Assembly (NCBI RefSeq): GCF_900111175.1
Contig: NZ_FOGI01000005.1
Span: 372,001-436,000 of the forward strand
DNA: 64,000 bases
Direction: 5' to 3'
DNA from: Actinokineospora terrae
GTDB taxonomy: Bacteria > Actinomycetota > Actinomycetes > Mycobacteriales > Pseudonocardiaceae
A program made the translations under genes and the position numbers. Shown here one piece after another: positions 19,519 to 27,838 of this stretch; the stretch's first letter is position 1; the number at the start of each line of letters is the position of its first letter. A model generated the notes under the pieces. It worked only from the letters and a program-made list of their open reading frames with translations. It was not told the origin of the DNA and ran no database searches.

Positions 19519-20313
19519 ATGGCAGCTCTCGACGCCGGGGCACTGCGCGCCGCGCTTGGCGACACCTACGGCGCTGTGGACGTGGTCGACTCAACCGGCT
19601 CCACCAACGCGGACCTCGTGGCCGTGGCAGGTAGTGCCGCCGACCGGACCGTGCTCATCGCGGAGCAGCAGACCGCCGGACGCGGTAGGCGCGCACGGGA
19701 CTGGGTGTCTCCCCCCGCCTCCGGGCTCTACCTGAGTGTCTTGCTCCGGCCGACCGGCGTCCCCGTGTCCCGGTACGGCTCTCTCTCCCTGGTCGCAGGG
19801 GTGGCCCTGATCCGCACTGCCCGTCACGCCGGGGTCCTCGCATCCCTGAAATGGCCCAACGACCTGCTCGCGGGCGCGGCCATGGCCAAGTGCGCGGGCG
19901 TCCTCGCCGAGGCCACCCCGGACGCCGTGGTCGTCGGCATCGGCCTCAACGTCGGCGCGCTGCCCGGCGAGGTCCCGGTCGGCCCCGGCGGGCTGCCCGC
20001 GACGTCCTTCGCCCAGGAGGGCGGCACCGGCGACCGCACCGAGGTCGCGATCGCCCTGCTGCGCGCGTTCGACGAGGCCGAGCGCTCGTGGCGCGGCGCC
20101 CAGGGCGACCTGGTCACCTCCGGCCTGCTCAGCGAGTACCGCGGCAGTTGCGCGACGCTGGGCCACCGCGTCCGCGTCGAGCTGCCCGACGGGTCGAGCC
20201 TGCAGGGCCTGGCCACCGACGTGGACGGCGAGGGCAGGCTGGTCGTCGACGTCGGCGGGACCGCCCGCACGCTCTCCGCCGGGGACGTCGTCCACGTCCG
20301 CCCGGGAGCCTGA
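19519..20313 (+). CDS. birA: Biotin--[acetyl-CoA-carboxylase] ligase
   Basis: Activates biotin with ATP to biotinyl-AMP and attaches it to the carboxylase biotinyl domain (here Lys557 of the alpha subunit at 8.5-10.3 kb). The 264-residue product lacks the N-terminal DNA-binding domain of E. coli BirA, so it is a class I, ligase-only form. Key motifs: DSTGSTNADL, the biotin/ATP loop EQQTAGRGRRARDWVSP, SLKWPNDLL with the conserved Lys-Trp-Pro-Asn, and GIGLNV. A small C-terminal SH3-like domain follows. ATG at 19519. Divergent from pccB-accE and followed by the PH-domain protein gene after 85 bp. Confidence 0.95.
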   Translation: MAALDAGALRAALGDTYGAVDVVDSTGSTNADLVAVAGSAADRTVLIAEQQTAGRGRRARDWVSPPASGLYLSVLLRPTGVPVSRYGSLSLVAGVALIRTARHAGVLASLKWPNDLLAGAAMAKCAGVLAEATPDAVVVGIGLNVGALPGEVPVGPGGLPATSFAQEGGTGDRTEVAIALLRAFDEAERSWRGAQGDLVTSGLLSEYRGSCATLGHRVRVELPDGSSLQGLATDVDGEGRLVVDVGGTARTLSAGDVVHVRPGA

Positions 20314-20398
20314 TCGGGAGAGTTCACCACTCCGCCTGCCTGCGGGGTCCGCTCCCGAGTACGGTAGCCGCGTCACCAGTGATGATCGGGAGGACACC

Positions 20399-20995
20399 GT
20401 GGCATACCCCGATGACGTGCTCAGCGAAGGCGAGCAGGTCGTGCTCCACCGGCACCCGCACTGGAAGATGCTGCTGCTGCCGTACGTGATCCTGCTGATC
20501 ACCCTCGGCGCGGGCATCTGGCTGGCCATCCTGGCCCAGGACCTGTCCTGGGCGACGGTCGCCTACATCATCATCGGCGCGGTCGCCCTCGTCCTGGTCG
20601 TCTGGGGCTTCCTCGCCCCGTTCGTGCGGTGGCGGACCACCCACTTCATCGTGACCACCGACCGGGTCATGTTCCGGATGGGCGTGGTCAAGCGCACCGG
20701 CATCGACATCCCGCTGGCCAGGATCAGCAGCGTCCGGTTCGAGCACGGGCTGATCGACCGGATCGTCGGCTGCGGCACCCTGATCATCGAGTCCAGCTCG
20801 CAGGAGCCGCTCGAGTTCGACGACATCCCGAACGTCGAGAAGGTGCACACGCTGCTCTACCGCGAGGTCAACGACAACCCGAACGACGACTTCCACCGCA
20901 CGCCGCGAGTGGATCCCCGCGCGGCCCGCGACGACTACCGCGACACCCGTGAGCAGGACTACCGGGGTGACTACCCCGAGCAGGGTCGGCGCTGA
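20399..20995 (+). CDS. PH domain (bacterial Pleckstrin-like, DUF304) membrane protein
   Basis: A 198-residue membrane protein of unknown function. Residues ~24-74 form two hydrophobic helices (MLLLPYVILLITLGAGIWLAIL and TVAYIIIGAVALVLVVWGFLAPF), followed by a YdbS/DUF304-type PH domain, RWRTTHFIVTTDRVMFRMGV...IPLARISSVRFEHGLIDRIVGCGTLIIES, and a charged, Asp/Arg-rich tail (~45 residues). GTG start with GGGAGGACACC. The birA-PH protein pair is conserved in M. tuberculosis (Rv3279c-Rv3278c), so the neighbourhood is ancestral. The next gene starts at or just past its stop. Confidence 0.88.
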   Translation: MAYPDDVLSEGEQVVLHRHPHWKMLLLPYVILLITLGAGIWLAILAQDLSWATVAYIIIGAVALVLVVWGFLAPFVRWRTTHFIVTTDRVMFRMGVVKRTGIDIPLARISSVRFEHGLIDRIVGCGTLIIESSSQEPLEFDDIPNVEKVHTLLYREVNDNPNDDFHRTPRVDPRAARDDYRDTREQDYRGDYPEQGRR

Positions 20996-20996
20996 C

Positions 20997-21938
20997 GTGG
21001 GTGCCCGCGAGGTAGGCCTACCGGCGACGGTCAGGGCTGACGGTCTCCCCGAGCGCGTCACCATCTGGGAGGTCGGCGCGCGCGACGGACTGCAGAACGA
21101 GTCCACGGTCGTGCCGGTGGACGTGAAGCTGGAGTTCCTGTCGCGGCTGGCTGACGCGGGTCTGGGCGTCCTGGAGGCGACCAGCTTCGTGCACCCCAAG
21201 TGGGTCCCGCAGCTCGCGGACGCCGAGGAACTGCTGGCAGGCCTGACCAAGGTCGACGGCGTCTCTTACCCCGTCCTCGTGCCCAATGAACGCGGTCTCG
21301 ACCGGGCTCTAGCAGCGGGCGTGCGGCACATCGCGATCTTCGGTAGCGCCACCGAGACCTTCGCCAAGCGCAACCTCAACCGCACCCTGGACGAGCAGTT
21401 CGCCATGTTCGAGCCGGTCGTCACCCGGGCCCGCGCCGAGGGTCTCGACGTGCGCGCCTACGTGTCGATGTGCTTCGGCGACCCGTGGGAGGGCCCGGTC
21501 GCCGCCGACCAGGTCGCCGCGGTCGGCAAGCGCCTGGTGGACATGGGCTCCTCGCAGCTCTCCCTCGGCGACACCATCGGCGTCGCCACCCCCGGGCAGG
21601 TCGAGTCCGTCATCGCCGCCACCGCGGCCGCGGGCGTCCCGGTCGACGACATCGCGGTCCACTTCCACGACACCTACGGCCAGGCCCTGTCGAACACCCT
21701 CGCCGCGCTGCGCCTGGGCGTCACCACCGTCGACTCCTCCGCGGGCGGCCTCGGCGGCTGCCCGTACGCCGAGTCGGCCACCGGCAACCTCGCCACCGAG
21801 GACCTCGTCTGGATGCTCGACGGCCTCGGTGTCCGCACCGGCGTCGACCTGGACCGGCTGGCCGACACCAGTGCGTGGATGGCCGAGCGGCTGGGCAGGC
21901 CCGCGCCGTCGAGGGTGGTCCGGGCCCTGCGCGGGTAA
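20997..21938 (+). CDS. Hydroxymethylglutaryl-CoA lyase
   Basis: Cleaves HMG-CoA to acetyl-CoA and acetoacetate, the last step of leucine catabolism. TIM-barrel lyase with all expected motifs: IWEVGARDGLQNES with the metal/catalytic Arg-Asp, VLEATSFVHPKWVPQLAD, HIAIFGSATETFAKRNLN, YVSMCFGDPWEG, LSLGDTIGVATPGQV, HFHDTYGQALSN with the metal-ligand His pair, and the signature GGLGGCPYAESATGN with the conserved Cys. The GTG at 20997 directly after the PH-gene stop gives 313 residues; an upstream GTG at 20949 inside the PH gene is possible. Probably translationally coupled to the PH gene, though no functional link is known. Confidence 0.92.
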   Translation: MGAREVGLPATVRADGLPERVTIWEVGARDGLQNESTVVPVDVKLEFLSRLADAGLGVLEATSFVHPKWVPQLADAEELLAGLTKVDGVSYPVLVPNERGLDRALAAGVRHIAIFGSATETFAKRNLNRTLDEQFAMFEPVVTRARAEGLDVRAYVSMCFGDPWEGPVAADQVAAVGKRLVDMGSSQLSLGDTIGVATPGQVESVIAATAAAGVPVDDIAVHFHDTYGQALSNTLAALRLGVTTVDSSAGGLGGCPYAESATGNLATEDLVWMLDGLGVRTGVDLDRLADTSAWMAERLGRPAPSRVVRALRG

Positions 21939-21993
21939 CCCATCGTTGACAGCTCGACACGCTCGGTGAGACGTTGGGCGGGGAGGTTCGACG

Positions 21994-22725
21994 ATGACCG
22001 CCAGCGCCCCCTTGCCCACGTGGTCGCCAGCAGCGCACGGCGCGCTCTACGACCTGTGCCTGGGCCCCAGCCACCACATCGGCGCCTGGCTGGCCACCGA
22101 CGACCACGCCGGCACCCCGTGGCAGTGGCTCGACTGGGCGCAGGACCGGGTCGTCGGCCAGGTCGCCGACCTGCTCCGGCTGCGCCCGGGCGAGCACGTC
22201 CTGGACATCGGCTTCGGCTCCGGGGCCGTCCCGCTGCGGCTCGCGGCGACCGTCGGCGTCGCCGTCACCGGCTGCTCGGCCAACCCGGTCGAGGTCGACG
22301 CCGCCGCCGACCTGGCCACCTCGAGTGTCCACTTCGAACTCACCGGGCCGCTGCTGCCGTACTCCGACGCCGCGTTCGACGCCGTCTGGGTCAAGGAGAG
22401 CGTCGAACAACTGCCCGAGGCGCGGCGGGTGCTCAGGCCGGGCGGGCGCGTTGTCATCACCGTCCCCGTTCCGAACCTGCACGGTCTTGTAGACGCCGTG
22501 CACGACACCGGGCTCATCGTCGAGCAAGCGCGTGACCTAGGAGCGGGGCCGCGCGTTGGTCGTACCTGGGACATGTGGGCGCAGTTGTTCCAAGAGCACC
22601 ACCCAGCGCTGTTCGACCGCTACGGTGCGGAAGGAATCGTGGCCATGGACAACGGCATCACCGTGCTGCTGTCGGTGGTCACGGGCGAGTTGAACTGCGC
22701 TGTCGTGGTCGCGCGCGACAGCTGA
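21994..22725 (+). CDS. Class I SAM-dependent methyltransferase
   Basis: A 243-residue cytoplasmic methyltransferase with unknown acceptor. Rossmann motif I is VLDIGFGSGAVPLRLA (about residues 69-84), motif II is VTGCSANPVEVDAA, the motif IV-like segment is FDAVWVKESVEQLPEA and motif VI-like is LRPGGRVVITVPVP. The N-terminal ~65 residues, with LYDLCLGPSHHIGAWLATDDHAGTPWQWLDWAQDRV, resemble the helical lid of small-molecule or lipid methyltransferases. ATG at 21994; 55 bp after the HMG-CoA lyase gene. The same-strand YbaB-like gene follows after ~150 bp and probably belongs to the next unit. Confidence 0.85.
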   Translation: MTASAPLPTWSPAAHGALYDLCLGPSHHIGAWLATDDHAGTPWQWLDWAQDRVVGQVADLLRLRPGEHVLDIGFGSGAVPLRLAATVGVAVTGCSANPVEVDAAADLATSSVHFELTGPLLPYSDAAFDAVWVKESVEQLPEARRVLRPGGRVVITVPVPNLHGLVDAVHDTGLIVEQARDLGAGPRVGRTWDMWAQLFQEHHPALFDRYGAEGIVAMDNGITVLLSVVTGELNCAVVVARDS

Positions 22726-22878
22726 GACCGCAACGCGGGCCGCGGGTCCGGCGACTACCCGGGTGGGGTTGGCGTGATCACCGGTTCGAGTGGGAACCTG
22801 GCCCGGTGGGAACCCGGCCGCGGGCAGCCGCGTCCAACGCGGGCCCGGAGGCTGGCCGATGACGCGGAGGAGGTCGTG

Positions 22879-23304
22879 GTGTCCGAGCACCGAGCCCAGG
22901 TCGAGGACCTCCTCGCCGACTACCGGCGCGGACGGGACCAGCTCGCCGAGGTGCACCGGGCGCTCTCGGCGATCAGCGAGTCCGCCACGAGCGACTGCGG
23001 TGTGGTCACCGCGACCGTGTCCGCCCAAGGTGCTCTTACCGCGCTCGACCTGCGCGACGACGCCTACCGCGTGTACCGGCCCGCGGACCTCGCCGCCCTG
23101 ATCGTGCGCACAGCCGCTGTCGCCGACGCCCGCGCCGCCAGTGCGGCCGGGCACGCTGTTGCCCCGGTGCTGCCCTCTGGCACCGATCCGGAGGCCTTGC
23201 TCCGGGGAACTGCCGATCTGCACCGCGCGGAGATCACGCCGCCGGTCGAAGAGGACAGCTACGAGAACGTGGCCTGGTTAGAACCAGACGCGGGGAGGCC
23301 GTGA
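22879..23304 (+). CDS. YbaB/EbfC-like nucleoid-associated family protein
   Basis: A 141-residue protein with the YbaB/EbfC layout: an N-terminal coiled helix (HRAQVEDLLADYRRGRDQLAEVHRALSAIS), a beta sheet (DCGVVTATVSAQGALTALDLRDDAYR) and a C-terminal helix (DLAALIVRTAAVADARAASA), followed by a ~40-residue tail. YbaB-like proteins of this type often precede T7SS substrates in actinobacteria; whether they bind DNA in this setting is not established. GTG at 22879 with GGAGGAGG five bases upstream is preferred over the GTG immediately before it. Its TGA overlaps the next start by one base, so it opens the toxin operon. Confidence 0.75.
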   Translation: MSEHRAQVEDLLADYRRGRDQLAEVHRALSAISESATSDCGVVTATVSAQGALTALDLRDDAYRVYRPADLAALIVRTAAVADARAASAAGHAVAPVLPSGTDPEALLRGTADLHRAEITPPVEEDSYENVAWLEPDAGRP

Positions 23305-23609
23305 TGGACAGGTTCCAGGTAGACAGCGACCGCCTCGCGTTACGAGCCGGGCAGTTCGACGGGTTGTCCTCGCGCGTGGGCGGCATCCACCGCGATCTCG
23401 CCGACCAGGTCAGCGCCGCCGGTGCCTGCTGGGGCGGCGACGACATCGGGCTGCGGTTCGCCTCGACGCACGCCGGGTCCGCGCACGAGACGCTCAAGGC
23501 CCTCGGCGCGCTGCCGGGGAAGCTCGACGACGTTGGCGACCGCTTCCGCGAGACCGCCCGCGCCTACCGGCACACCGACGACCACAACGCAGGCGTGCTC
23601 GACGCCTAG
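23304..23609 (+). CDS. WXG100-like small helical T7SS protein
   Basis: A 101-residue protein fitting the ESAT-6/WXG100 hairpin: helix one FQVDSDRLALRAGQFDGLSSRVGGIHRDLADQV, a turn with GACWGGDDIG where the W-x-G motif is W-G-G, and helix two HAGSAHETLKALGALPGKLDDVGDRFRETARAYRHTDD. ATG at 23304 with GGAGG six bases upstream; it overlaps the upstream stop by one base. Small WXG100 proteins of this kind pair with larger LXG/WXG effectors to form the export-competent complex, and the next gene is such an effector. Confidence 0.82.
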   Translation: MDRFQVDSDRLALRAGQFDGLSSRVGGIHRDLADQVSAAGACWGGDDIGLRFASTHAGSAHETLKALGALPGKLDDVGDRFRETARAYRHTDDHNAGVLDA

Positions 23610-23618
23610 GGGGACGTG

Positions 23619-26102
23619 ATGGGGATCCAGTTGCCCGCCGAGCTCGCAGGCGTCGCCGCCAAGGTCGGGGTCCGCTGGCCGCAGGCCGACGAGGACAAGA
23701 TGCGCGCCTCCGCCAAGGCGTGGCGGCACGCGGGCACCCAGGTCGCCGCGCTCGCCGGTGACGCCGACAGCGCCGCGCACGCCGCGCTGTCCACCTTCGA
23801 GGGCGACTCGGCCGACGCCGCGGCCAGGTACTGGTCCCGGTTCGTCAAGGCCGACAACGGCCACCTCACCGCCACCGTGAAGGGCTGCAACGCCGCGGCC
23901 GACCGGTTGGAGCACGCCGCCGAGGAGATCGGCGCGGCCAAGGTGAAGATCGTGCGCAAGCTGGTCGCGCTGGCCAAGAACCTCGACGCGGCCGACACCG
24001 CGGCCGCCGCGGGCGACCGGCGGGCGCAGCTGAGCCTGGACTGGCTGATCAAGGGCACCGCGGCCAACGTCGCGCACATCCGCAACACGCTGCTCAACAC
24101 GGTTGCCCAACCGGGCACCAGCGTCCACTTCGCCAACGACCTGGTCAACGACAGCCCCGGCGCCATCGGCTCCGGGCTGGACGGCCTGCTCAACAGCGTC
24201 ATCAAGCCGGTCACCAAGCTCGTCAGCGCCCTGCCCGGCCAGATCGGCGACGGTCTCGCGCACACCATTGACGGCATCGGTGAGACCCTCAACGATGTCA
24301 GCAAGCCGCTCAGGGGGATCACGAACGCGGCATCCGGGGCGCTGCCCGACCTCAAGCCGGTGCTCGACGCGCCACTCAAGCCGAGCGTGGTCATCCCGCC
24401 GGTAGCGCCGGTCATCGAGCCCGTCGTGCACACACCGCCCGCCGCGCAGCTCCCGCCGGTGACGTCGCCGGTAGTGCAAACGCCCTCGGTGACCCTGCCG
24501 GAGATCCCCACGAACGTGCCGCCGCCGCTGCCCGTGGTCACCCAGCCCACCCCGCACATCGGCGTGCCGACCGATGTCGTCCAAGCCGCCTCGGCCGCGG
24601 TCATCGACGCGCCCAGCCAGAGCTCCGCGCCGGTCGGCCAGCAGCCAGGCGGCACGCAGGGCGGGTCACCGGTCGGTGGCGTGCACCAGGGCGGGACGAC
24701 GTCCGCGCCGCCGTCAGGGAACCCCCTCGGCGGCAGGCTTACCGGCGTGAACCCGGGCGCTCTGCCCGTAGTGGGCAACGTGCCGAGCGCGTCCGGCCCG
24801 TCTGTCGCGGCGCGGCCGTCCACCCCCGGGCTCGTTCCGGCCGTTCCCGCGCAGAACGCGAACGGCAACAAGCAGCTGGCCCCTCCGCCGCAGCAGAAGC
24901 CGCAGCCCGGGCGCGCCGAGCCGGGCGCCAAGGCCGCCGAGCAGGCGGCCAAGACCGGCGAGCGCGCACAACCAGGGGCCAAGGGCGCCAACATCGCCGC
25001 GCGCGTCGGCGACCCGACCAGCAAGCCATTGGGCGACCCGGGCGGGAAGAACACCGAGGCGCCGAGGTCCGCGCCGCGCTCCGGCGAGCGATCCGACTCG
25101 ATGGCGAAGCCGGGTGCGCGCCTGGCAGACCTGACCGCCAAGACCGTCGACTCGCAGCCCGGCCGGATCGCCGAGGCGCTGCAAACCGGCAAACCCGGCG
25201 ACGCGGCCAAGCCGGGTGACGGTGCCAAGCCTGGCGATGGAGCCAAGAGCGGCGACGGCGGCAAGACCGCCGACACGGCCAAGACGGACGCGGGCAAGCC
25301 GGGTCCGGGCAGGCTGACCGGTGCCACACCGCAGCCGGACCAGTCGCTGCCCGCGCCCGAGCACAACGACAACGGCACCGACAAGCGCGAGCAGTCCGAT
25401 AGCGCCACCGTGATGGCTGTCGCGGTCGGTCTTCCCCGCGCGCAGGCGACCAACAAGGCCCTGCCGAGCAAGTTCCTGGCGCAGATGTTCCCGGAGGGGC
25501 ACCTGCCGGTCGCGTCCAGCAAGCCCGCCTGGCAGATCCCGCCCCCGCCGGAGGAGGTCGACTTCGCCGCCGGTCTCCGGTTCCCGCCGGGCGACCACCC
25601 GAGGTCCGACCTGGCCGACAACGCCACCCCGGTCCAGCACAGCGCTCCGACCCGTGGCCGCACCGCGCCGGACCTGCTGCACGCCTACGACCCGCTCGGT
25701 GGCCTCAACGAGCGCGACTGGGACCACCGGTTCCTCGTCCGCCCGTTCGACCCGAGCACGCAGCGAACCACTGAGTACGCGTGGCCGACCAGTGAGCTGT
25801 TCCCGGAAGGGGGGACCGCGCCAGGTGAGGCAGTCGTGCTCCCCGAGGGCACGCTGATCGACCGGTTCGGTACCGCTAACGGCCGGGTCTTCAGCGCAGA
25901 CGGCACCAGGTTCGCGCGCCGAGCCCTCCCGCCGCTGCACGCGGGCTCGGGCTACCGCCGCTACCGGGTGCTCCAACCGCTCCCGGTGTGGCGGACCCTG
26001 TCGGCGCCGTGGTTCGGGCAGCCGGGTGGCGGTGAGCGCTACCGAGCCACCCACTCCGCCGCCGAGCTCGTCGCCCTCGGTCTGCTGGAGGAGACCCCGT
26101 GA
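23619..26102 (+). CDS. T7SS polymorphic toxin with C-terminal TNT (NAD+ glycohydrolase) domain
   Basis: A CpnT-like exported toxin of 827 residues. Residues ~1-230 are helical and WXG-like (ELAGVAAKVGVRWPQADEDKMRASAKAWRHAG), the export head. Residues ~250-700 are Pro/Thr/Gln/Lys-rich and disordered, with GAKPGD repeats near 525-560. The last ~115 residues form a TNT domain: LPEGTLIDRFG (Asp748-Arg749), FARRALPP, YRVLQPLPV, and APWFGQPGGGERY, with Gln801 at the place of the essential TNT glutamine. TNT hydrolyses NAD+/NADP+, killing target cells. ATG at 23619 with AGGGGGAC upstream. The stop overlaps the next gene by 4 bp, as usual for a toxin and its antidote. Confidence 0.88.
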   Translation: MGIQLPAELAGVAAKVGVRWPQADEDKMRASAKAWRHAGTQVAALAGDADSAAHAALSTFEGDSADAAARYWSRFVKADNGHLTATVKGCNAAADRLEHAAEEIGAAKVKIVRKLVALAKNLDAADTAAAAGDRRAQLSLDWLIKGTAANVAHIRNTLLNTVAQPGTSVHFANDLVNDSPGAIGSGLDGLLNSVIKPVTKLVSALPGQIGDGLAHTIDGIGETLNDVSKPLRGITNAASGALPDLKPVLDAPLKPSVVIPPVAPVIEPVVHTPPAAQLPPVTSPVVQTPSVTLPEIPTNVPPPLPVVTQPTPHIGVPTDVVQAASAAVIDAPSQSSAPVGQQPGGTQGGSPVGGVHQGGTTSAPPSGNPLGGRLTGVNPGALPVVGNVPSASGPSVAARPSTPGLVPAVPAQNANGNKQLAPPPQQKPQPGRAEPGAKAAEQAAKTGERAQPGAKGANIAARVGDPTSKPLGDPGGKNTEAPRSAPRSGERSDSMAKPGARLADLTAKTVDSQPGRIAEALQTGKPGDAAKPGDGAKPGDGAKSGDGGKTADTAKTDAGKPGPGRLTGATPQPDQSLPAPEHNDNGTDKREQSDSATVMAVAVGLPRAQATNKALPSKFLAQMFPEGHLPVASSKPAWQIPPPPEEVDFAAGLRFPPGDHPRSDLADNATPVQHSAPTRGRTAPDLLHAYDPLGGLNERDWDHRFLVRPFDPSTQRTTEYAWPTSELFPEGGTAPGEAVVLPEGTLIDRFGTANGRVFSADGTRFARRALPPLHAGSGYRRYRVLQPLPVWRTLSAPWFGQPGGGERYRATHSAAELVALGLLEETP

Positions 26103-26371
26103 ACACCGAGACGATCCTCGGCCTGCTCGCCGCGATCGGCATCCCGGCCGAGTTCGTGTCCCTCGGCGTGGAGTCCGACAACGCCTGGTGCCTGCTGCAC
26201 CACGCCGACCAGGGCAGCTGGGAGGTGTTCTGGCGCGAGCAGGGCAACCGCTACGACTGGGCGAGCTTCACCAACGAGCAGGTGGCCTGCCACTACCTCT
26301 TCGGCAGGCTCACCTGGTCCCAGGTCGTGCGGGGCGTCGTCGGGGTCCTACCGGTCACCGAGAAGGCTTAG
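26099..26371 (+). CDS. Candidate immunity protein for the TNT toxin
   Basis: A 90-residue protein translationally coupled to the toxin (GTGA overlap at 26099-26102). By position it should bind and neutralise the TNT domain in the producing cell, as IFT (Rv3902c) does for CpnT in M. tuberculosis. The sequence is small, acidic and aromatic-rich (DNAWCLLHHADQGSWEVFWREQGNRYDWASF, HYLFGRLTW), which suits a domain that fills a toxin active site. I do not recognise a named immunity family, and it is about half the length of IFT. Its 3' end overlaps the convergent hisN gene by 24 bp. Confidence 0.7.
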   Translation: MNTETILGLLAAIGIPAEFVSLGVESDNAWCLLHHADQGSWEVFWREQGNRYDWASFTNEQVACHYLFGRLTWSQVVRGVVGVLPVTEKA

Positions 26372-27127
26372 CGCTGCCTCGTGCAGGTGGCCGTTGGAGG
26401 TCAGGACAGAGCCACCGTCGAACCGGTTCGCCCCACCCAGGTCCGTGAACCGGCCGCCGGCCTCCTCCACCAGCACCTGGAACGGCGCCACGTCCCACGG
26501 GTTCACGATCGCCTCGGCCGCGAGGTCGATCGCGCCCTCGGCGACCAGGCAGTGCTGCCAGAAGTCCCCGAACGCCCGGTTCTCCCAGCACGCGTCCACC
26601 AGCGCCAGGTAGCGCTCACGCGAGTGGTACTTCACCCACGACCCCAGGTGCGTGGTCGACAGGTAGGCGTCTTCGAGCGACCGCACACCTGACACGGAAA
26701 TCCGCCGGGCCTCGCCACCGTCTCGGCTCAACCACGCGCCCTCACCCCGCGCGGCCCACCACCGCCTTCCGAGCGCGGGCGCGCTAACCACACCCACTTG
26801 CGGCACACCGTCGACCACCAGCGCGATCAACGTGGCCCACGCCGGCACCCCGCGCAGGAAGTTCTTGGTCCCGTCGATCGGGTCCAGAACCCAGGTCCGA
26901 CCAGCGCGAACGTCCCCGCCGCGCTCCTCGCCCGCCACGCTGTCGTCCGGTCGGGCCTCGGCCAGCAGCGCCCGCACGGCGTCCTCGACGGCGGTGTCGG
27001 CGTCGGTCACCGGGCTGCGGTCCGGCTTGCGCTCGACCACCAGGTCGACGGCCTGGAAGCGGGCACGGGTGATCGCGTCGGCCGTGTCGGCCAGCAGGCG
27101 GGCAAAAGTCAGGTCGTCGCTTGACAC
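26348..27127 (-). CDS. hisN: Histidinol-phosphatase (inositol monophosphatase fold)
   Basis: Mg2+-dependent phosphatase; in actinobacteria this subfamily dephosphorylates L-histidinol phosphate in histidine synthesis. The GTG at 27127 gives 259 residues, very close to the 260 of M. tuberculosis HisN; the frame upstream is not family-like. Metal site motifs: PVTDADTAVE, GEERGGD, WVLDPIDGTKNFLRG (Asp82, Asp85) and IVNPWDVAPFQVLVEEAGG. Other members of the fold (inositol-1-phosphatase) are possible but the DGTKNF and WQHCLVAEGAIDLA stretches favour HisN. It converges on the candidate immunity gene and diverges from the response regulator. Confidence 0.88.
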   Translation of the reverse strand: MSSDDLTFARLLADTADAITRARFQAVDLVVERKPDRSPVTDADTAVEDAVRALLAEARPDDSVAGEERGGDVRAGRTWVLDPIDGTKNFLRGVPAWATLIALVVDGVPQVGVVSAPALGRRWWAARGEGAWLSRDGGEARRISVSGVRSLEDAYLSTTHLGSWVKYHSRERYLALVDACWENRAFGDFWQHCLVAEGAIDLAAEAIVNPWDVAPFQVLVEEAGGRFTDLGGANRFDGGSVLTSNGHLHEAALSLLGDR

Positions 27128-27160
27128 GGGCGCGATCGTGTCACGCCTACTCTGGAGCAC

Positions 27161-27835
27161 GTGAGCGTGGTACTGCTGGCCGAGGACGACGCGGCGATCG
27201 CGGACCCCCTCTCGCGTGCACTGCACCGAGAGGGCTATGAGGTGCGGGTTGTCGGAGACGGCCACGCCGCACTGGAGGTGGCCTCGACCGGCCACCCCGA
27301 CCTGCTTGTCCTCGACCTCGGGCTGCCCGGGATCGACGGACTCGACGTGTGCAGGCGCTTACGCGCCGCGGGTCGCGGGATACCGGTCCTGATGCTGACC
27401 GCCAGAGCCGACGAGGTCGACTTCGTCGTCGGGTTGGACGCCGGTGCCGACGACTACGTGGCCAAGCCGTTCCGGCTGGCCGAGCTGCTGGCCAGGATCC
27501 GGGCGCTGCTGCGCAGGCAGGCCCCCGGTGCCATCGACGTCAACGGCGTGCGGATGGACCTGGCCGCGCGGGTGGTGACCGTCGACGGCACCGAGATCAC
27601 CCTGGCCAACAAGGAGTTCGAGCTGCTGCGGGTGCTGATCCAGCGGGCAGGCCAGGTCGTGACCAGGGAGGAGATCCTCACCGAGGTGTGGAGCGACCCC
27701 GAGCTCAAGACCAGCAAGACCCTGGACATGCACATGTCCTGGCTGCGCCGCAAGCTCGGCGAGGGTGGGCCGCGCTCCACCGAGCGGCGCATCGCCACCG
27801 TGCGCGGCGTCGGCTTCCGGTTCAACGCCGAGTAG
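27161..27835 (+). CDS. OmpR/PhoB-family response regulator
   Basis: Transcription regulator of a two-component pair with the downstream kinase. The 224 residues comprise a receiver domain with the acidic pair Glu8/Asp9-Asp10, phospho-acceptor Asp52 (LLVLDLGLPG), Thr80 and Lys102 (AKPF), and a winged-helix DNA-binding domain (ITLANKEFELLRVLIQRAGQVVTREEIL...TLDMHMSWLRRKLG...IATVRGVGFRF). GTG at 27161. The kinase gene begins 3 bp after its stop, so the genes are coupled. Target genes are not evident. Confidence 0.95.
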   Translation: MSVVLLAEDDAAIADPLSRALHREGYEVRVVGDGHAALEVASTGHPDLLVLDLGLPGIDGLDVCRRLRAAGRGIPVLMLTARADEVDFVVGLDAGADDYVAKPFRLAELLARIRALLRRQAPGAIDVNGVRMDLAARVVTVDGTEITLANKEFELLRVLIQRAGQVVTREEILTEVWSDPELKTSKTLDMHMSWLRRKLGEGGPRSTERRIATVRGVGFRFNAE

Positions 27836-27838
27836 CGC

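Noticed and set aside
20949..20995. Upstream GTG start for the HMG-CoA lyase
   Set aside because: It would overlap the PH gene by 47 bp and adds residues without family similarity; the GTG at 20997 fits better.
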